A DNA stretch of 64,000 nucleotides from Peptacetobacter hiranonis (GCF_008151785.1 NZ_CP036523.1:1822019-1886018), one strand, 5' to 3'; shown: positions 25,189 through 35,099, numbered from the stretch's first letter. Program-made: numbers and translations. Notes: a model not told the origin generated them from the sequence alone.

Positions 25189-26691
25189 ATGGCATATTAT
25201 TTTGAAACACCATCTCATACTTTTAGTGAATACCTACTAGTACCAGGATATTCTTCAGCTAATTGTATACCTGCTAATGTTAGTTTAAAAACACCATTAG
25301 TAAAATTTAGAAAAGGTGAAGAAGAATCACCAATATCAATGAACATACCTATGACTTCTGCTATAATGCAGGCAGTTTCTGATGACAACATGGCAATAGC
25401 ACTTGCTAAAGAGGGTGGTATATCTTTCATATACGGTTCTCAGTCAATAGAAGATCAGGCTGCTATGGTAGCTAGAGTTAAATCTTACAAAGCTGGTTTT
25501 GTGGAAAGTGATTCAAACCTTACTCCAGATAGTACACTAGCTGATATACTTGCATTAAAAGAAAAAACTGGACATTCTACAGTTGCTATAACTGATGATG
25601 GAACAGCTCATGGTAAATTATTAGGTATAGTTGCTAGCCGTGACTACAGAGTTAGCAGAATGGAATTAGATACAAAAGTATCTGAATTCATGACTCCATT
25701 AGATCAGATAGTTTCTGCACCTAAAGATGTTACATTAAAAGAAGCTAACAACATAATATGGGATAATAAATTAAATTCTCTTCCAGTTGTTGATGATGAA
25801 GGAAAATTAGTATATATAGTATTCAGAAAAGACTACGCTTCTCATAAAGAAAATCCTCTTGAATTATTAGATGATTCTAAGAGATACGTTGTTGGTGCTG
25901 GTATAAATACTAGAGACTACGCAGAAAGAGTTCCTGCTCTTGTTGAAGCTGGTGTAGACGTATTATGTATAGACTCTTCTGAAGGTTTCTCTGAATGGCA
26001 GAAACTTACTATAGATTGGATAAGAGAACATTACGGTGATACTGTAAAAGTTGGTGCTGGTAACGTTGTTGACGAAGAAGGATTTAGATTCCTTGCAGAA
26101 GCTGGTGCAGACTTTATAAAAATCGGTATCGGTGGTGGTTCTATATGTATAACAAGAGAACAGAAAGGTATCGGTAGAGGACAGGCTACTTCAGTTATAG
26201 AAGTTGCAGCTGCTAGAGATAAATACTTTGAAGAAACTGGTGTTTATATACCAATATGTTCAGATGGTGGTATAGTTTACGATCATCATATAACATTAGC
26301 ACTTGCTATGGGTTCTGACTTCGTTATGCTTGGTAGATACTTCTCTAGATTCGATGAATCTCCAACAAACAAAGTTAATATAAACGGAAGCTATATGAAA
26401 GAATACTGGGGTGAAGGTTCTGCAAGAGCTAGAAACTGGCAGAGATACGACCTTGGTGGAGATAAAAAACTTTCATTCGAAGAAGGTGTTGACTCTTATG
26501 TACCATATGCTGGTTCATTAAAAGACAACGTAAATGCTTCTTTAGCTAAAGTTAGATCTACTATGTGTAACTGTGGTGCTCTTAGCATACCAGAATTACA
26601 GAAAAACGCTAAATTAACTCTAGTTTCTGCTACAAGTATAGTAGAAGGTGGAGCACACGACGTTTTACTAAAAGACAATAGAAACTTATAA
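25189..26691 (+). CDS. guaB: IMP dehydrogenase
   Basis: 500-residue enzyme oxidising IMP to XMP with NAD+, the committed step to GTP. TIM barrel interrupted by a CBS-domain pair (about residues 110-225). Catalytic Cys320 lies in [15 protein letters not shown]; flap and IMP-binding regions include [11 protein letters not shown] and [13 protein letters not shown]. Ends with the usual C-terminal region. AAGGAGTG precedes the ATG by nine bases. Codon use is strongly host-like: all nine Gln codons are CAG. Monocistronic, with attenuator and terminator. Confidence 0.95.
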   Translation: MAYYFETPSHTFSEYLLVPGYSSANCIPANVSLKTPLVKFRKGEEESPISMNIPMTSAIMQAVSDDNMAIALAKEGGISFIYGSQSIEDQAAMVARVKSYKAGFVESDSNLTPDSTLADILALKEKTGHSTVAITDDGTAHGKLLGIVASRDYRVSRMELDTKVSEFMTPLDQIVSAPKDVTLKEANNIIWDNKLNSLPVVDDEGKLVYIVFRKDYASHKENPLELLDDSKRYVVGAGINTRDYAERVPALVEAGVDVLCIDSSEGFSEWQKLTIDWIREHYGDTVKVGAGNVVDEEGFRFLAEAGADFIKIGIGGGSICITREQKGIGRGQATSVIEVAAARDKYFEETGVYIPICSDGGIVYDHHITLALAMGSDFVMLGRYFSRFDESPTNKVNINGSYMKEYWGEGSARARNWQRYDLGGDKKLSFEEGVDSYVPYAGSLKDNVNASLAKVRSTMCNCGALSIPELQKNAKLTLVSATSIVEGGAHDVLLKDNRNL

Positions 26692-26717
26692 GATGTATTT
26701 TAATATATAGTAATTTA

Positions 26718-26746
26718 GGAGTAGAGAAATCTACTCCTTTTTATTT
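26718..26746 (+). terminator. terminator of guaB
   Basis: GGAGTAGA/TCTACTCC stem, GAAA loop, then a T-rich tail. Confidence 0.9.
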
Positions 26747-26802
26747 TGCTTTTATTGTAGCTTATTTGTTGTTTAATTTCTGTATAAACCCATTAAAATT
26801 AC

Positions 26803-26845
26803 AAATAAAAAAAGAGGCTATTACATTTATCTGTAATAACCTCTT
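26803..26845 (-). terminator. terminator of glycine reductase operon
   Basis: GAGGTTATTACAG pairs with TGTAATAGCCTC on the minus strand, followed by seven T; 45 bases after grdD. Confidence 0.9.
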
Positions 26846-26889
26846 TATAATCCAGTTTTTATCTAAGAATATTATAAGTTTTTATAGTA

Positions 26890-28038
26890 CTATGCTATGA
26901 AACCAGCTTCTTTAAGATGTGCTGCAGCTTCTTCACCTTTAGCTTCATTTACTAAAACTATTGGTCCAGTACATCCCATTCCACTTTCTGCATATATACC
27001 TTTTTTCCATAATGCTGCAACAGCATCATCAAGTTCCATTATATCTACACCAGCTATCTGATGAGTTACAACTTCTTTGTCTGGCATTTTAACTTCTTCA
27101 GCTTCACCTTTGTCTTCTTTTTTAGCATTTAGAGAAGCTATTATGTTATCTAAGCCAGCTTTTTTAGCATCTGCATATTCATTTCTTGCAACGTCACTTA
27201 CGTTACCAAGAACAGCTTCGTATGCATATTTTAATGCATTAGCAACAACAGGAGATCCTGATGCTCTAGAAACTATGAATATTTTTCTATCGTAGTCTTC
27301 ACCTACACCAGGTCCGTATCCGAATCCCTGAGATTCGAAGTCTCCACCAGTTGTGAATGAAGAGAATACTTTCATTAATAGGTTTCCTGTTAATGTATCA
27401 GTAACCATTACGTCTGGAGTACCTGCAAGAAGGTCGTTACCTCTCATTACACATCCTCCATCAGCTCTCATAGATTCAGCAAATTCTATTCCGTATCCGT
27501 TAGACTGTAATTCTTTTAAGAATTTTTCTACCTGTCTAGCTCCATCAACGTTTAATATACCTACTTTAGGATTTTTTATACCTATTGATTTAGCTGCAGA
27601 TATTCCGTATACAGCATTTCTTATCATTGCTTCTATTCTGTTAGTTGCACTTGTTCCTGTAGTAGTAGCAAGTATCATTTCTTTACCTCTACCTGGAGTA
27701 AGTACTCTACCAACTGTAGAAACACCTATTGGGAAATTATAGTGCATAGTTACACATGCATCTATGTATTTGCTGTCTAGAAGTTCTTCCATTTTTTTAT
27801 GCATTTCAGATTCTTCGTTTACTTCAACTATTTCAAGGTCAGTGTCAACTTTTGGTCCTATTAAAACTATATCAAATAATTTTGATTTAGCTAATTCAGC
27901 ACCTTTAACTAAGTTTTCTACACCGTGTTCACTTCCAAGAGTTGTTAAACCTATTCTTACTTTAGGTCCGAAGTCTCCACTTTCTATTGCATTAGCTACT
28001 TCTAGGAATACATCTGCTATTATATTTTTTGATGACAT
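26890..28038 (-). CDS. grdD: glycine reductase complex protein C, GrdD subunit
   Basis: 382 residues. Protein C takes the Se-carboxymethyl group from GrdA and releases acetyl phosphate, later used for ATP by acetate kinase. GrdD resembles PlsX-type phosphate acyltransferases (TTLGSEHGVENLVKGAELA; ATTTGTSATNRIEAMIRNAV). The conserved C-terminal cysteine is in GMGCTGPIVLVNE. Last gene of the operon, 10 bases after grdC, RBS AGGGGTGA. Only the GrdCD pair makes acetyl phosphate. Confidence 0.95.
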   Translation of the reverse strand: MSSKNIIADVFLEVANAIESGDFGPKVRIGLTTLGSEHGVENLVKGAELAKSKLFDIVLIGPKVDTDLEIVEVNEESEMHKKMEELLDSKYIDACVTMHYNFPIGVSTVGRVLTPGRGKEMILATTTGTSATNRIEAMIRNAVYGISAAKSIGIKNPKVGILNVDGARQVEKFLKELQSNGYGIEFAESMRADGGCVMRGNDLLAGTPDVMVTDTLTGNLLMKVFSSFTTGGDFESQGFGYGPGVGEDYDRKIFIVSRASGSPVVANALKYAYEAVLGNVSDVARNEYADAKKAGLDNIIASLNAKKEDKGEAEEVKMPDKEVVTHQIAGVDIMELDDAVAALWKKGIYAESGMGCTGPIVLVNEAKGEEAAAHLKEAGFIA

Positions 28039-28048
28039 AATTTCACCC

Positions 28049-29581
28049 CTATTCCTGCACCATATCTAATGCCATTTTTTTCATTGTTTCAGCTATTATT
28101 TTTTTGATTTCGTCTTTAGAAACACCAGCTGTTTCTTCTTCCACACCATTATTTCTTTCAACAACTACAGATACACCGTCGAATAAGTTAGTCATTCTTC
28201 CTAAGAATAAACTTCCTTTACCAACTATCATAGCTCTGTTTTTGTCACCAGTTGTTAAGTCATCTATCATAAATCCTATGTAAGGAACACCTGATGGTAT
28301 ATGACCCTGAGTTGGAGCCCAACCTGGTAGTCCGTGTTCAGCTATGAAGTTTTTAAGTTCTTTCTTTTCTAAGTCTCCACGTTTAACAGCAAGAGCACCT
28401 ATCATTTTGTAGTTTGCTTCTGGTACGTTACCTGCACCAGCTGGTTTAGTTATATCTGGGTTCTGCATTTCTACAGAGAATACATCTATATCAGTTATTT
28501 TTAAGTTTCCTTTGTCTATTCCTTCTGCTATTAAAGCACCCATAACAGCCTGAGGAGCTGATCCTGTAGCAACAGTGTGGTTACCAACTAAGTCAGTTCT
28601 TATAACTGGGCTAACACCATCATTTTCAGATACAAGTACTGCGAATCCTCCAACAACGTCTTCTAATACTGGAAGACCTTTTTTAACGTGGTCTTTAGCA
28701 TTCATACCTAATTTAGCAGTTGCTCCACCAGCTACTACCATTACGTGTTTGTATATTCCAGCTTTTACAAGAGCTGCTGCATGTATTAATGCATGAGTAG
28801 GTCCTGCACAGAAACCTCTAGTATCTGATCCTGTTGCATTTTCTATTCCAGCCATTTCAGCTATAGATTTAGCGAAGTTTCCTCCACCTCTCTGGTTTAT
28901 ATCTCCACAAGCTTCTTCAGAACATTCTATAACATATCCTATTTCTTTTCTGTCTACTGAAGAATGTCTTAACATATGTAAAGCTGCTAATACACCTGAA
29001 GCTTTAACAACTAAGTTTTCGAACATTGTATGAGCGTTTAAGTTAACGTCAACGTCATGAGCTGCTCTAACGTAACCAACCATTTTTCCTTCATGCATTA
29101 AAACTTCTGCTGCATGAGAAGCTATTAATTCTTCTGCATTTGATATATCACAAGCTTTTAATTTGTCCATGAAAGGAGCTAGTTCAGGGTAGTTAGCTTC
29201 TATTTTAGGTTTTACTTCTGAAACGAATTCTTCTGATAATTCAACTAAGTCGAATACGTCACATATCTGCATTAAAGCTATGAATTCGTCCTGAGGCATT
29301 ATTTCACCCATTTTACCTTCTCTTTTTCCTTCAACTTTTGTTTCACACCAAGGTAAAGGCATATCGTTTAATTCTTCTGGTCTATTGTTTCCTATATAAA
29401 CCTGGTTTGGCATATAGTTAACTACATCTTCGTAGCTTCTTATATGGCTTCCTACTTCTTTTAGGAAATCAGAGTCTGGATTTGTAGCTCTTTCTACTAC
29501 ACATGTACTACCATTCTGTACTATCATATCTGGTGTATGAACTAGTACATATCCTGCACTTTTAAATACTGGAAAAGTCAT
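28049..29581 (-). CDS. grdC: glycine reductase complex protein C, GrdC subunit
   Basis: 510-residue subunit related to ketoacyl-ACP synthase III. The thiolase-like core is visible in GSDTRGFCAGPTHALIHAA, with the active-site cysteine in the GFCAGP stretch, and in HVMVVAGGATAKLGMNAKDH. With GrdD it converts the Se-carboxymethyl group of GrdA to acetyl phosphate. It starts at ATG 29581 behind GGGGGTG. A 300-base gap to grdB holds a strong stem-loop and a possible internal promoter, so grdCD may be separately tuned. Confidence 0.95.
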   Translation of the reverse strand: MTFPVFKSAGYVLVHTPDMIVQNGSTCVVERATNPDSDFLKEVGSHIRSYEDVVNYMPNQVYIGNNRPEELNDMPLPWCETKVEGKREGKMGEIMPQDEFIALMQICDVFDLVELSEEFVSEVKPKIEANYPELAPFMDKLKACDISNAEELIASHAAEVLMHEGKMVGYVRAAHDVDVNLNAHTMFENLVVKASGVLAALHMLRHSSVDRKEIGYVIECSEEACGDINQRGGGNFAKSIAEMAGIENATGSDTRGFCAGPTHALIHAAALVKAGIYKHVMVVAGGATAKLGMNAKDHVKKGLPVLEDVVGGFAVLVSENDGVSPVIRTDLVGNHTVATGSAPQAVMGALIAEGIDKGNLKITDIDVFSVEMQNPDITKPAGAGNVPEANYKMIGALAVKRGDLEKKELKNFIAEHGLPGWAPTQGHIPSGVPYIGFMIDDLTTGDKNRAMIVGKGSLFLGRMTNLFDGVSVVVERNNGVEEETAGVSKDEIKKIIAETMKKMALDMVQE

Positions 29582-29700
29582 TTTTCGGCACCCCCGCTAT
29601 TTTATTGTTTGTTTATGATAAAAATTTTATTTATAATTAATAAAATTAATTATTTTCAAAATCATTAGAGCAAAATTTTTTGCTTTTTTATCTATTTTTT

Positions 29701-29729
29701 ATAATGTAAGTTCAAATAATTGAATTCAA
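29701..29729 (-). promoter_or_regulatory. possible internal promoter for grdC-grdD
   Basis: TTGAAT, 17-base spacer, CATTAT on the minus strand within the grdB-grdC gap, about 110 bases before grdC. The match is moderate and the DNA is AT-rich, so it could be chance. Confidence 0.35.
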
Positions 29730-29814
29730 TACATTTTATAATATATACATCTTAGTCATATATAAATAATTTAAAAATAAAAAAATCTTAATATAATTCT
29801 CTTAATATTATTAT

Positions 29815-29850
29815 AGATTTCGCAGATGCCCGAAAGCATCCACGAAATCT
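29815..29850 (-). other. strong stem-loop between grdB and grdC
   Basis: AGATTTCGTGGATGC pairs with GCATCTGCGAAATCT (one mismatch) around TTTCGG. On the coding strand it is followed by ATAATAATATT, not a pure T-run, so partial termination or mRNA end protection is likely. The remaining approximately 220 bases of the gap are AT-rich with no gene. Confidence 0.65.
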
Positions 29851-29881
29851 ATTATTTCAAAGTATTATTAGCTTTTATAGA

Positions 29882-31189
29882 CTAGTCTTCAAATACTGTC
29901 TGTCCATCAACTTCTACAGTTAATGCGTGTAATGCTTTTTCTACTAAACCTCTTCTTAAAGATTTTTCTTCTTCATGAGTTAAAGCAGGATTTCCTAAAG
30001 GATGAGGTATAGCTATTGTAGGAACTATTCTGTTAGCTCCAACTGTTAAAGATATTGGAACTACTGTACACATGTGTACTACTGGTAGTCCAGCTCTTTC
30101 TATTTCTTTTACCATAGTTGCACCGCAACGAGTACAAGTACCTCAAGTAGATGTTAGTATAACTGCATCTACACCAGCTTCAACTAATTTTTTAGCGTAT
30201 TCAGCTGCGAATTTTTTAGAACTTGCAACTGCAGTACCATTACCAACTGTTGAGTAGAAGTAGTTGTGTAATTTTCCTATTACGCCTTCTTTTTCTAAAT
30301 CTCTTAAAACGTCTACTGGTAAAACTCTATCAGAGTCTTCGTTACAATAAACTGGGTCGAATCCACCGTGAGCAGTTTCGTAAGTTTCTTCAGTAAGATC
30401 CATTACACCGTCTAAGCAGTATTCACCGTATTTAGAAGCTGAAGAAGATTCTATTCTGTCTGGGTTTCCTTTTGGAACTATACCACCAGAAGTAACTAAT
30501 GCTATTGTAGCTTTAGATAAATCTTTTACAGCTGGGTTAGGATCTACTCTATCGAAGTCAGGCATTGGATATTCAGTTACGAATTCTTCACCTTTTATTT
30601 TCTTGATAAGCATATCAACTGCTCTCTTAGATCCTCTATCTTCTGCGAAGTAGTTAACTCTTACTCCTCTAGCTATGTAGCCTTCTTCAGCTGGAGAACC
30701 TATTTCTTCTCCTTTAGCTAATTTCTGAGCTAATTTAGCCATTTTTGGAAGTGCTTTTCTCATTCCTGCTGCAGAGTCTGCTGTTTCAACTATATATAAG
30801 TCTTTTTTGAACATATCTGCACCTGGGTTTTCTATGTACATACCTGTTAAGCAAGGTATATTTAAAGCTTCTTTAACAACTTTAGTTATTGTACCTGCTG
30901 CAACACCGTATCTACCAGCATTGAATGCAGGACCAGCTATGAATAATTCTGGTTCGAAACTTTTTATTAATTCAAGTACTTCTGCACTTGCTTCATCCAT
31001 ATTTTCACCGAAGTAACTATCACCACAAACAACTGTAGCAACAACTTCTATATCTTCACCTAATTTACTATTAAGCTGTACGCTTATAGGAGGTAAAGTT
31101 TCTGCCACGTGTGGCTTAGTATCAGCTTTTTCTTCTCCACCGATTCCAGCGAAGAACTGGTTTACATAATGAACTGCTTTTATTGCCAT
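29882..31189 (-). CDS. grdB: glycine reductase protein B selenoprotein subunit GrdB
   Basis: 435-residue selenoprotein read through an in-frame UGA at 30145-30143 (Sec349). Upstream part ends VDAVILTST; after Sec comes GTCTRCGATMVKEIERAG and then HMCTVVPISL to the C-terminus. GrdB with the GrdE products forms the glycine-specific protein B, which activates glycine and passes the carboxymethyl group to Sec of GrdA. The position matches known GrdB proteins. Standard gene calling splits the gene at the UGA. RBS AGGAGG, start ATG 31189, 18 bases after grdA. Confidence 0.95.
30118..30145 (-). promoter_or_regulatory. candidate bacterial SECIS element in grdB
   Basis: Eighteen bases after the UGA the mRNA can form GTTGC-GGT-GCAAC: a five-pair stem with a GGU apical loop, at the distance expected for SelB recognition. 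Folding was done by eye. Confidence 0.5.
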
Positions 31190-31207
31190 TTCATTGTCCT
31201 CCTAGAA

Positions 31208-31684
31208 TTAATTGTATTTACAATATTCGTCTCTTATTTCTTTCATTTCGTCAGCTATTTCGTCTACTTCAAGAACCATTTCCATCATTCCAACCTGTTC
31301 TTCGTAAACTTCTTCGTCGAATAATTCTTTAACTTCTTCTTCAACAACATGGTATACTGCTAATCCTAATTCAACACCTGCTAAAGGTCCAGCAAAAGTA
31401 GGGTCTCCTGCTGTAACTGTTTCTGCTGCAAGACCTGCAGCTTCGGCTTCAGCGGCACCTAGTAATATCACAAGATTTTCAGCTCCGAATTTATCGGCAG
31501 CATCTTTAACTCTCTTCTGATTTTCTAAGTCCATAGCCCCAGCAGCTGTTCAGACGAAACATTCTGTTGCTGAGAATATAACTTCTGCGCTGTCAACTGT
31601 TTTAACACATTCTTCTATTGCAGGTCCTGGCACACCATCACGGTCGCCTATTATCATGACCTTTTTATTTTCAAGTACGCTCAT
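31208..31684 (-). CDS. grdA: glycine reductase selenoprotein A
   Basis: 158-residue selenoprotein with Sec45 encoded by UGA at 31552-31550, in the diagnostic context [16 protein letters not shown]. GrdA carries the Se-carboxymethyl intermediate between proteins B and C and is re-reduced by thioredoxin through the nearby Cys. The C-terminal part is acidic ([19 protein letters not shown]). Start ATG 31684 follows GGAGGACTATT. Ordinary gene finding would give only a 108-residue C-terminal fragment or miss it. Sits between grdE and grdB. Confidence 0.97.
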
Positions 31685-31786
31685 AATAGTCCTCCTAAAT
31701 TAAATTTTTCTTTATTATTTTTTATATTTTTATTTTTTATTTACAGTCTATACTGTAAAGTTGATTTTAATTTCTTTAGATATTGA

Positions 31787-33073
31787 TTAATATCCTTTTG
31801 CAGTTAAATATCCGAAACCAGTTTCGTTAGTAGCACCAGTTATAGCCTGGATTTCTACTTCTATAGTTCCGTCTGGTCTTAATGCTCCAGCAGCTCCACC
31901 TGCTATTACATCAACATATTCTATATGTCCTATAACTTTATCAAGTTTAGGTAAGTTTATAACCTGGTTAGCATTTCCTCCAGTTACAACAGCATTTGCT
32001 CTAACGTCTGCATCTGCTAATGACTGAGAAGCACCATCTCTACCAGCATATTCATCTGTTACTATAACAGTTTTAACACCCTGCATTTCTATTTTTTTAC
32101 AGTTCATTATTAAGTCTGTATCAGGGTTACCGAAACCTTCCTGAGATACTATAACAGCATCTAATCCAAGGTATTTACATAATTTTGAAGACCAGTTTGA
32201 AGATCTTTCTTTGTCAGCTAAGTAAACATTTTCATTAGTTATTATAACACCCATGAAGTTTATTTCTTTTCCGTGCTGAGCATATAATTCTTCTATTACA
32301 CCGTTGTTCATGTGTACATAACTTGGGTTTTTGTCACATGCAGAAACACAGTTACCACTTACTATAGCAGTATCAAGTACTTCTGTTGGGTAAAGTATTG
32401 TTGGAACTATCTGTTTAGCATCTACACCGTATACGTAAGTATCGTGTAATAGTCCCTGAGTCTGAAGCATGTAAACATATCCAACTTTTGGAAGTTCTGG
32501 ATATTCTGCAGCCTGTTCGAATAATGGTTTAGTTTCATATACAGATACTTCATCAGGAGTAAGTTCTTTAGCAACTTTTCCTAAGTAAGCAGCAGCTTTG
32601 AATCCTATCATTCTAACAGCTTTTTCATGATCATGCTGTCTTAAACCATCTACTGGTTCAGCTATAACAACAACGTTGTTTAATTTTGAGAATGGAGTAT
32701 ATTTAGCTCCTTCTCCTGTCATGTCTACTATACCTTCCTGGAAACCAACTATTTTACCAGTTGTAACTACAGCAACACCTTTTAATGCGTGAGTTCTACC
32801 TTCACCAACTGTATCAACTTTAGATATGATACCTGGGAATACTCCTCCGTTACCTTCTACCTTAACTCTTGGTTCGATAACATCTTTAACTGGTGTTATT
32901 CTTATGCTTTCTCCTGGGTGAGCTAATTCTATATCTATTGATTTGATATGTTCATCTCCACCTATTTCCTGTAGCATCTCTTCTTTGTTTACGAATAAAA
33001 CACCATCTTTAACTTCAGTTTTTTCACCAAACTGAACATCTTTTATAAAGATTTTTCCTAATTCAAGACGCAT
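31787..33073 (-). CDS. grdE: glycine reductase protein B proprotein GrdE
   Basis: 428-residue proprotein that is cut autocatalytically into two subunits at Cys242 in SGNCVSACDKN, which becomes the N-terminal carbonyl (pyruvoyl-like) group that binds glycine as a Schiff base. Cys242 is the same position as described for GrdE of amino-acid-fermenting clostridia. With GrdB it forms glycine-specific protein B. RBS GGGAGGTGCG, ATG 33073. Located between trxA and grdA. Confidence 0.96.
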   Translation of the reverse strand: MRLELGKIFIKDVQFGEKTEVKDGVLFVNKEEMLQEIGGDEHIKSIDIELAHPGESIRITPVKDVIEPRVKVEGNGGVFPGIISKVDTVGEGRTHALKGVAVVTTGKIVGFQEGIVDMTGEGAKYTPFSKLNNVVVIAEPVDGLRQHDHEKAVRMIGFKAAAYLGKVAKELTPDEVSVYETKPLFEQAAEYPELPKVGYVYMLQTQGLLHDTYVYGVDAKQIVPTILYPTEVLDTAIVSGNCVSACDKNPSYVHMNNGVIEELYAQHGKEINFMGVIITNENVYLADKERSSNWSSKLCKYLGLDAVIVSQEGFGNPDTDLIMNCKKIEMQGVKTVIVTDEYAGRDGASQSLADADVRANAVVTGGNANQVINLPKLDKVIGHIEYVDVIAGGAAGALRPDGTIEVEIQAITGATNETGFGYLTAKGY

Positions 33074-33146
33074 AACGCACCTCCCATAAAAATTTGTATA
33101 AAATTAACCTTTTAAAATAAATTAATTAAAAGCTAATAATAGGCTC

Positions 33147-33467
33147 TTAAACGTATTTTTTGATCATAGCTTCTATGTTAGCTATTGTTGCATCATCTTT
33201 AGTAACTTCGTCTATTTTTTCTCCGTCTTTGTAAACAGCTAATGTTGGAAGTCCTAAAACTTTCTGTTTTATAGCAAGTCTTCTTGCTTTTGTTATGTCC
33301 ATTTCACAGAATTTCATTCCTGCAGCGTATTTTTCAGCTAATTCATGTACTTCTGGCATTAAAGCTTTACATGGTTCACATCCCTGACTCCAGTAATCTA
33401 CGAATACATATCCTTCTGCTTCTAATACTTCTGTTGCGAATGTGTCTTTGTCTAATGCTAACATCAT
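33147..33467 (-). CDS. trxA: thioredoxin of glycine reductase system
   Basis: 106-residue thioredoxin. The active site is WSQGCEPCK (Cys30, Cys33), differing from the common WCGPC; the first Cys is preceded by Gly-Gln rather than a Trp. Clostridial glycine-reductase thioredoxins are known to have GCxPC sites, so this variant marks a dedicated electron donor to GrdA. cis-Pro motif LGLPTLAVY present. Start at ATG 33467 with GGAGGA upstream (two adjacent ATG). Co-transcribed with trxB. Confidence 0.95.
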   Translation of the reverse strand: MMLALDKDTFATEVLEAEGYVFVDYWSQGCEPCKALMPEVHELAEKYAAGMKFCEMDITKARRLAIKQKVLGLPTLAVYKDGEKIDEVTKDDATIANIEAMIKKYV

Positions 33468-33500
33468 TTTTTGTTCCTCCAATTTTTTTATTTATTTTAC

Positions 33501-33522
33501 CTGGAAGCCAAAAGGCTTCCAG
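33501..33522 (-). other. trxB-trxA intercistronic stem-loop
   Basis: CTGGAAGCC-TTTT-GGCTTCCAG, a perfect nine-pair stem without a following T-run, so more likely an mRNA stability or processing element than a terminator. Confidence 0.6.
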
Positions 33523-33565
33523 AGTATATGCTTTTTTATTATTAATATTTTTTAAATTTTACTGA

Positions 33566-34516
33566 TTATTCAGCGAAGTGTTCTTCTATATATTTTTCAG
33601 CCTGAGTTGCTGCTATTGCACCGTCAGCTGTTGCAGTTACAACCTGTCTTAAAGGTTTCTGTCTACAGTCACCAGCTGCGAATACACCTGGTATGTTAGT
33701 TCTCATATGGTCGTCAGTTAATAAGTAGTTCTGTTCGTCCATATCTAATATACCTTTGTATAAATCAGTCTGAGCTATAACACCTATGAATACGAATACA
33801 CCCATTGTTCCATCTTCTTCATCAGCGAAATATTCATGAGTTTCTCCAGTAACTGTGTTTTTGAATACTACAGATTCTAGTATTCCATCACCTTTTATTT
33901 CTTCAACTACTGTATCTAGTAAGAATTCTATTTTAGGGTTCTTTCTAGCTTTTTCTTCTATACTCTTAGCACATCTGAATCCCTGTCTTCTGTGAACTAT
34001 TGTAACTTTTCTAGCGAATTTAGTTAAGTACATAGCTTCTTCTAAAGCACTGTCTCCTCCACCAACTACGAATACTTCGAAGTCTTCAAAGAAATCAGCG
34101 TCACAAGTTGCACAGTAAGAAACACCTTTACCAGTGAATTCTGCTTCTCCTGGGCATCCTATTTTTCTTGGGCTAGCACCAGCTGCTACTATAACAGCTT
34201 TAGCTCTATATTCTGTACCACTTTCACCTTTTAATACTTTTATATCTCCTTCAAGCTGAACTTCAACTATACCATCTCTTTTTATTTCAGCACCGAATTC
34301 ATCACACTGCTGAACCATTCTAGCTGTTAAAGATGGACCACTTGCATTTTCAACAGATCCAGGATAGTTTGCAACTTCATGAGTTATAACTATCTGACCA
34401 CCGTTTTTAGTTTTTTCTAATATTAAAGTTTTCATTTTAGCTCTAGCTCCGTATATTCCGGCTGCTAGTCCAGCTGGTCCTCCACCGATTATGACTATGT
34501 CATATAAATTTTCCAT
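33566..34516 (-). CDS. trxB: thioredoxin reductase (NADPH)
   Basis: 316-residue flavoprotein reducing thioredoxin. FAD-binding GGGPAG at 11-16, redox-active Cys135/Cys138 in GVSYCATCDADFF, NADPH-binding GGGDSALEEA at 152-161, and C-terminal FAD motif GVFAAGDCR. It supplies electrons to the thioredoxin and thus to selenoprotein A. Start ATG 34516 is set by CAGGAGG eight bases upstream. First enzyme gene of the operon after grdX. Confidence 0.95.
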   Translation of the reverse strand: MENLYDIVIIGGGPAGLAAGIYGARAKMKTLILEKTKNGGQIVITHEVANYPGSVENASGPSLTARMVQQCDEFGAEIKRDGIVEVQLEGDIKVLKGESGTEYRAKAVIVAAGASPRKIGCPGEAEFTGKGVSYCATCDADFFEDFEVFVVGGGDSALEEAMYLTKFARKVTIVHRRQGFRCAKSIEEKARKNPKIEFLLDTVVEEIKGDGILESVVFKNTVTGETHEYFADEEDGTMGVFVFIGVIAQTDLYKGILDMDEQNYLLTDDHMRTNIPGVFAAGDCRQKPLRQVVTATADGAIAATQAEKYIEEHFAE

Positions 34517-34621
34517 TTCGTCATCCTCCTGATTGAAATATAAATCTTTTATTAATTTAAAATTCAAAATTTAAAACAATATTATAATTTCGAATAGTAA
34601 TTACTAGTAGTTATTACCGAA

Positions 34622-34663
34622 AAATGTTTTCCTATGATACAAATGCTTTTGTAAATGTTTTCC
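34622..34663. repeat. pair of 11-bp direct repeats upstream of trxB
   Basis: AAATGTTTTCC at 34622-34632 and again at 34653-34663, 31 bases apart (about three helical turns), in the grdX-trxB gap. The spacing would place two proteins on the same face of DNA. Possible regulatory sites; no known regulator assigned. Confidence 0.4.
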
Positions 34664-34690
34664 GAAAATATAAATCTAATACTATTCATT

Positions 34691-35065
34691 CTAATACTCA
34701 TACTGGATTCTCGAGATTGTATTAGTCATTATATCTAAATCTATAACTCTAAAATCATCCATTACACTTTCTATCCAGTTAGGAGTTTTTTTATCATTTT
34801 GGAACTTAGAAGCTGTGTTAATTGCATCCTCTATTAGCTCTACTGATTGATAATCTAATCCATCTCCCTCAGCCATTATAACTGTTCTGTAAGGAGTTTC
34901 ATTAGGTTTTACACTTCCATAAAGTGGGTGTGAAAGTAGTTTAGATCCTTTATGAATATATTTTCTACATTCTTCAAGAACACCTATGTAAGATGTATCA
35001 ATAAGTCTAACATCCTTTTCAGGAAAACTTTCTTTTATTTTAGAATTATTTGTTACTATAAACAT
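34691..35065 (-). CDS. grdX: GrdX protein
   Basis: 124-residue protein of the GrdX family, found at the start of glycine, sarcosine and betaine reductase operons; function unknown. No catalytic motifs or membrane segments. ATG 35065 is used because AGAGAG lies seven bases upstream; an upstream in-frame ATG (35083) lacks a spaced RBS. It is the first gene after the glycine riboswitch. Confidence 0.9.
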   Translation of the reverse strand: MFIVTNNSKIKESFPEKDVRLIDTSYIGVLEECRKYIHKGSKLLSHPLYGSVKPNETPYRTVIMAEGDGLDYQSVELIEDAINTASKFQNDKKTPNWIESVMDDFRVIDLDIMTNTISRIQYEY

Positions 35066-35099
35066 CTTTACACTCTCTTTCATCCTAGAAACTTTAAAC

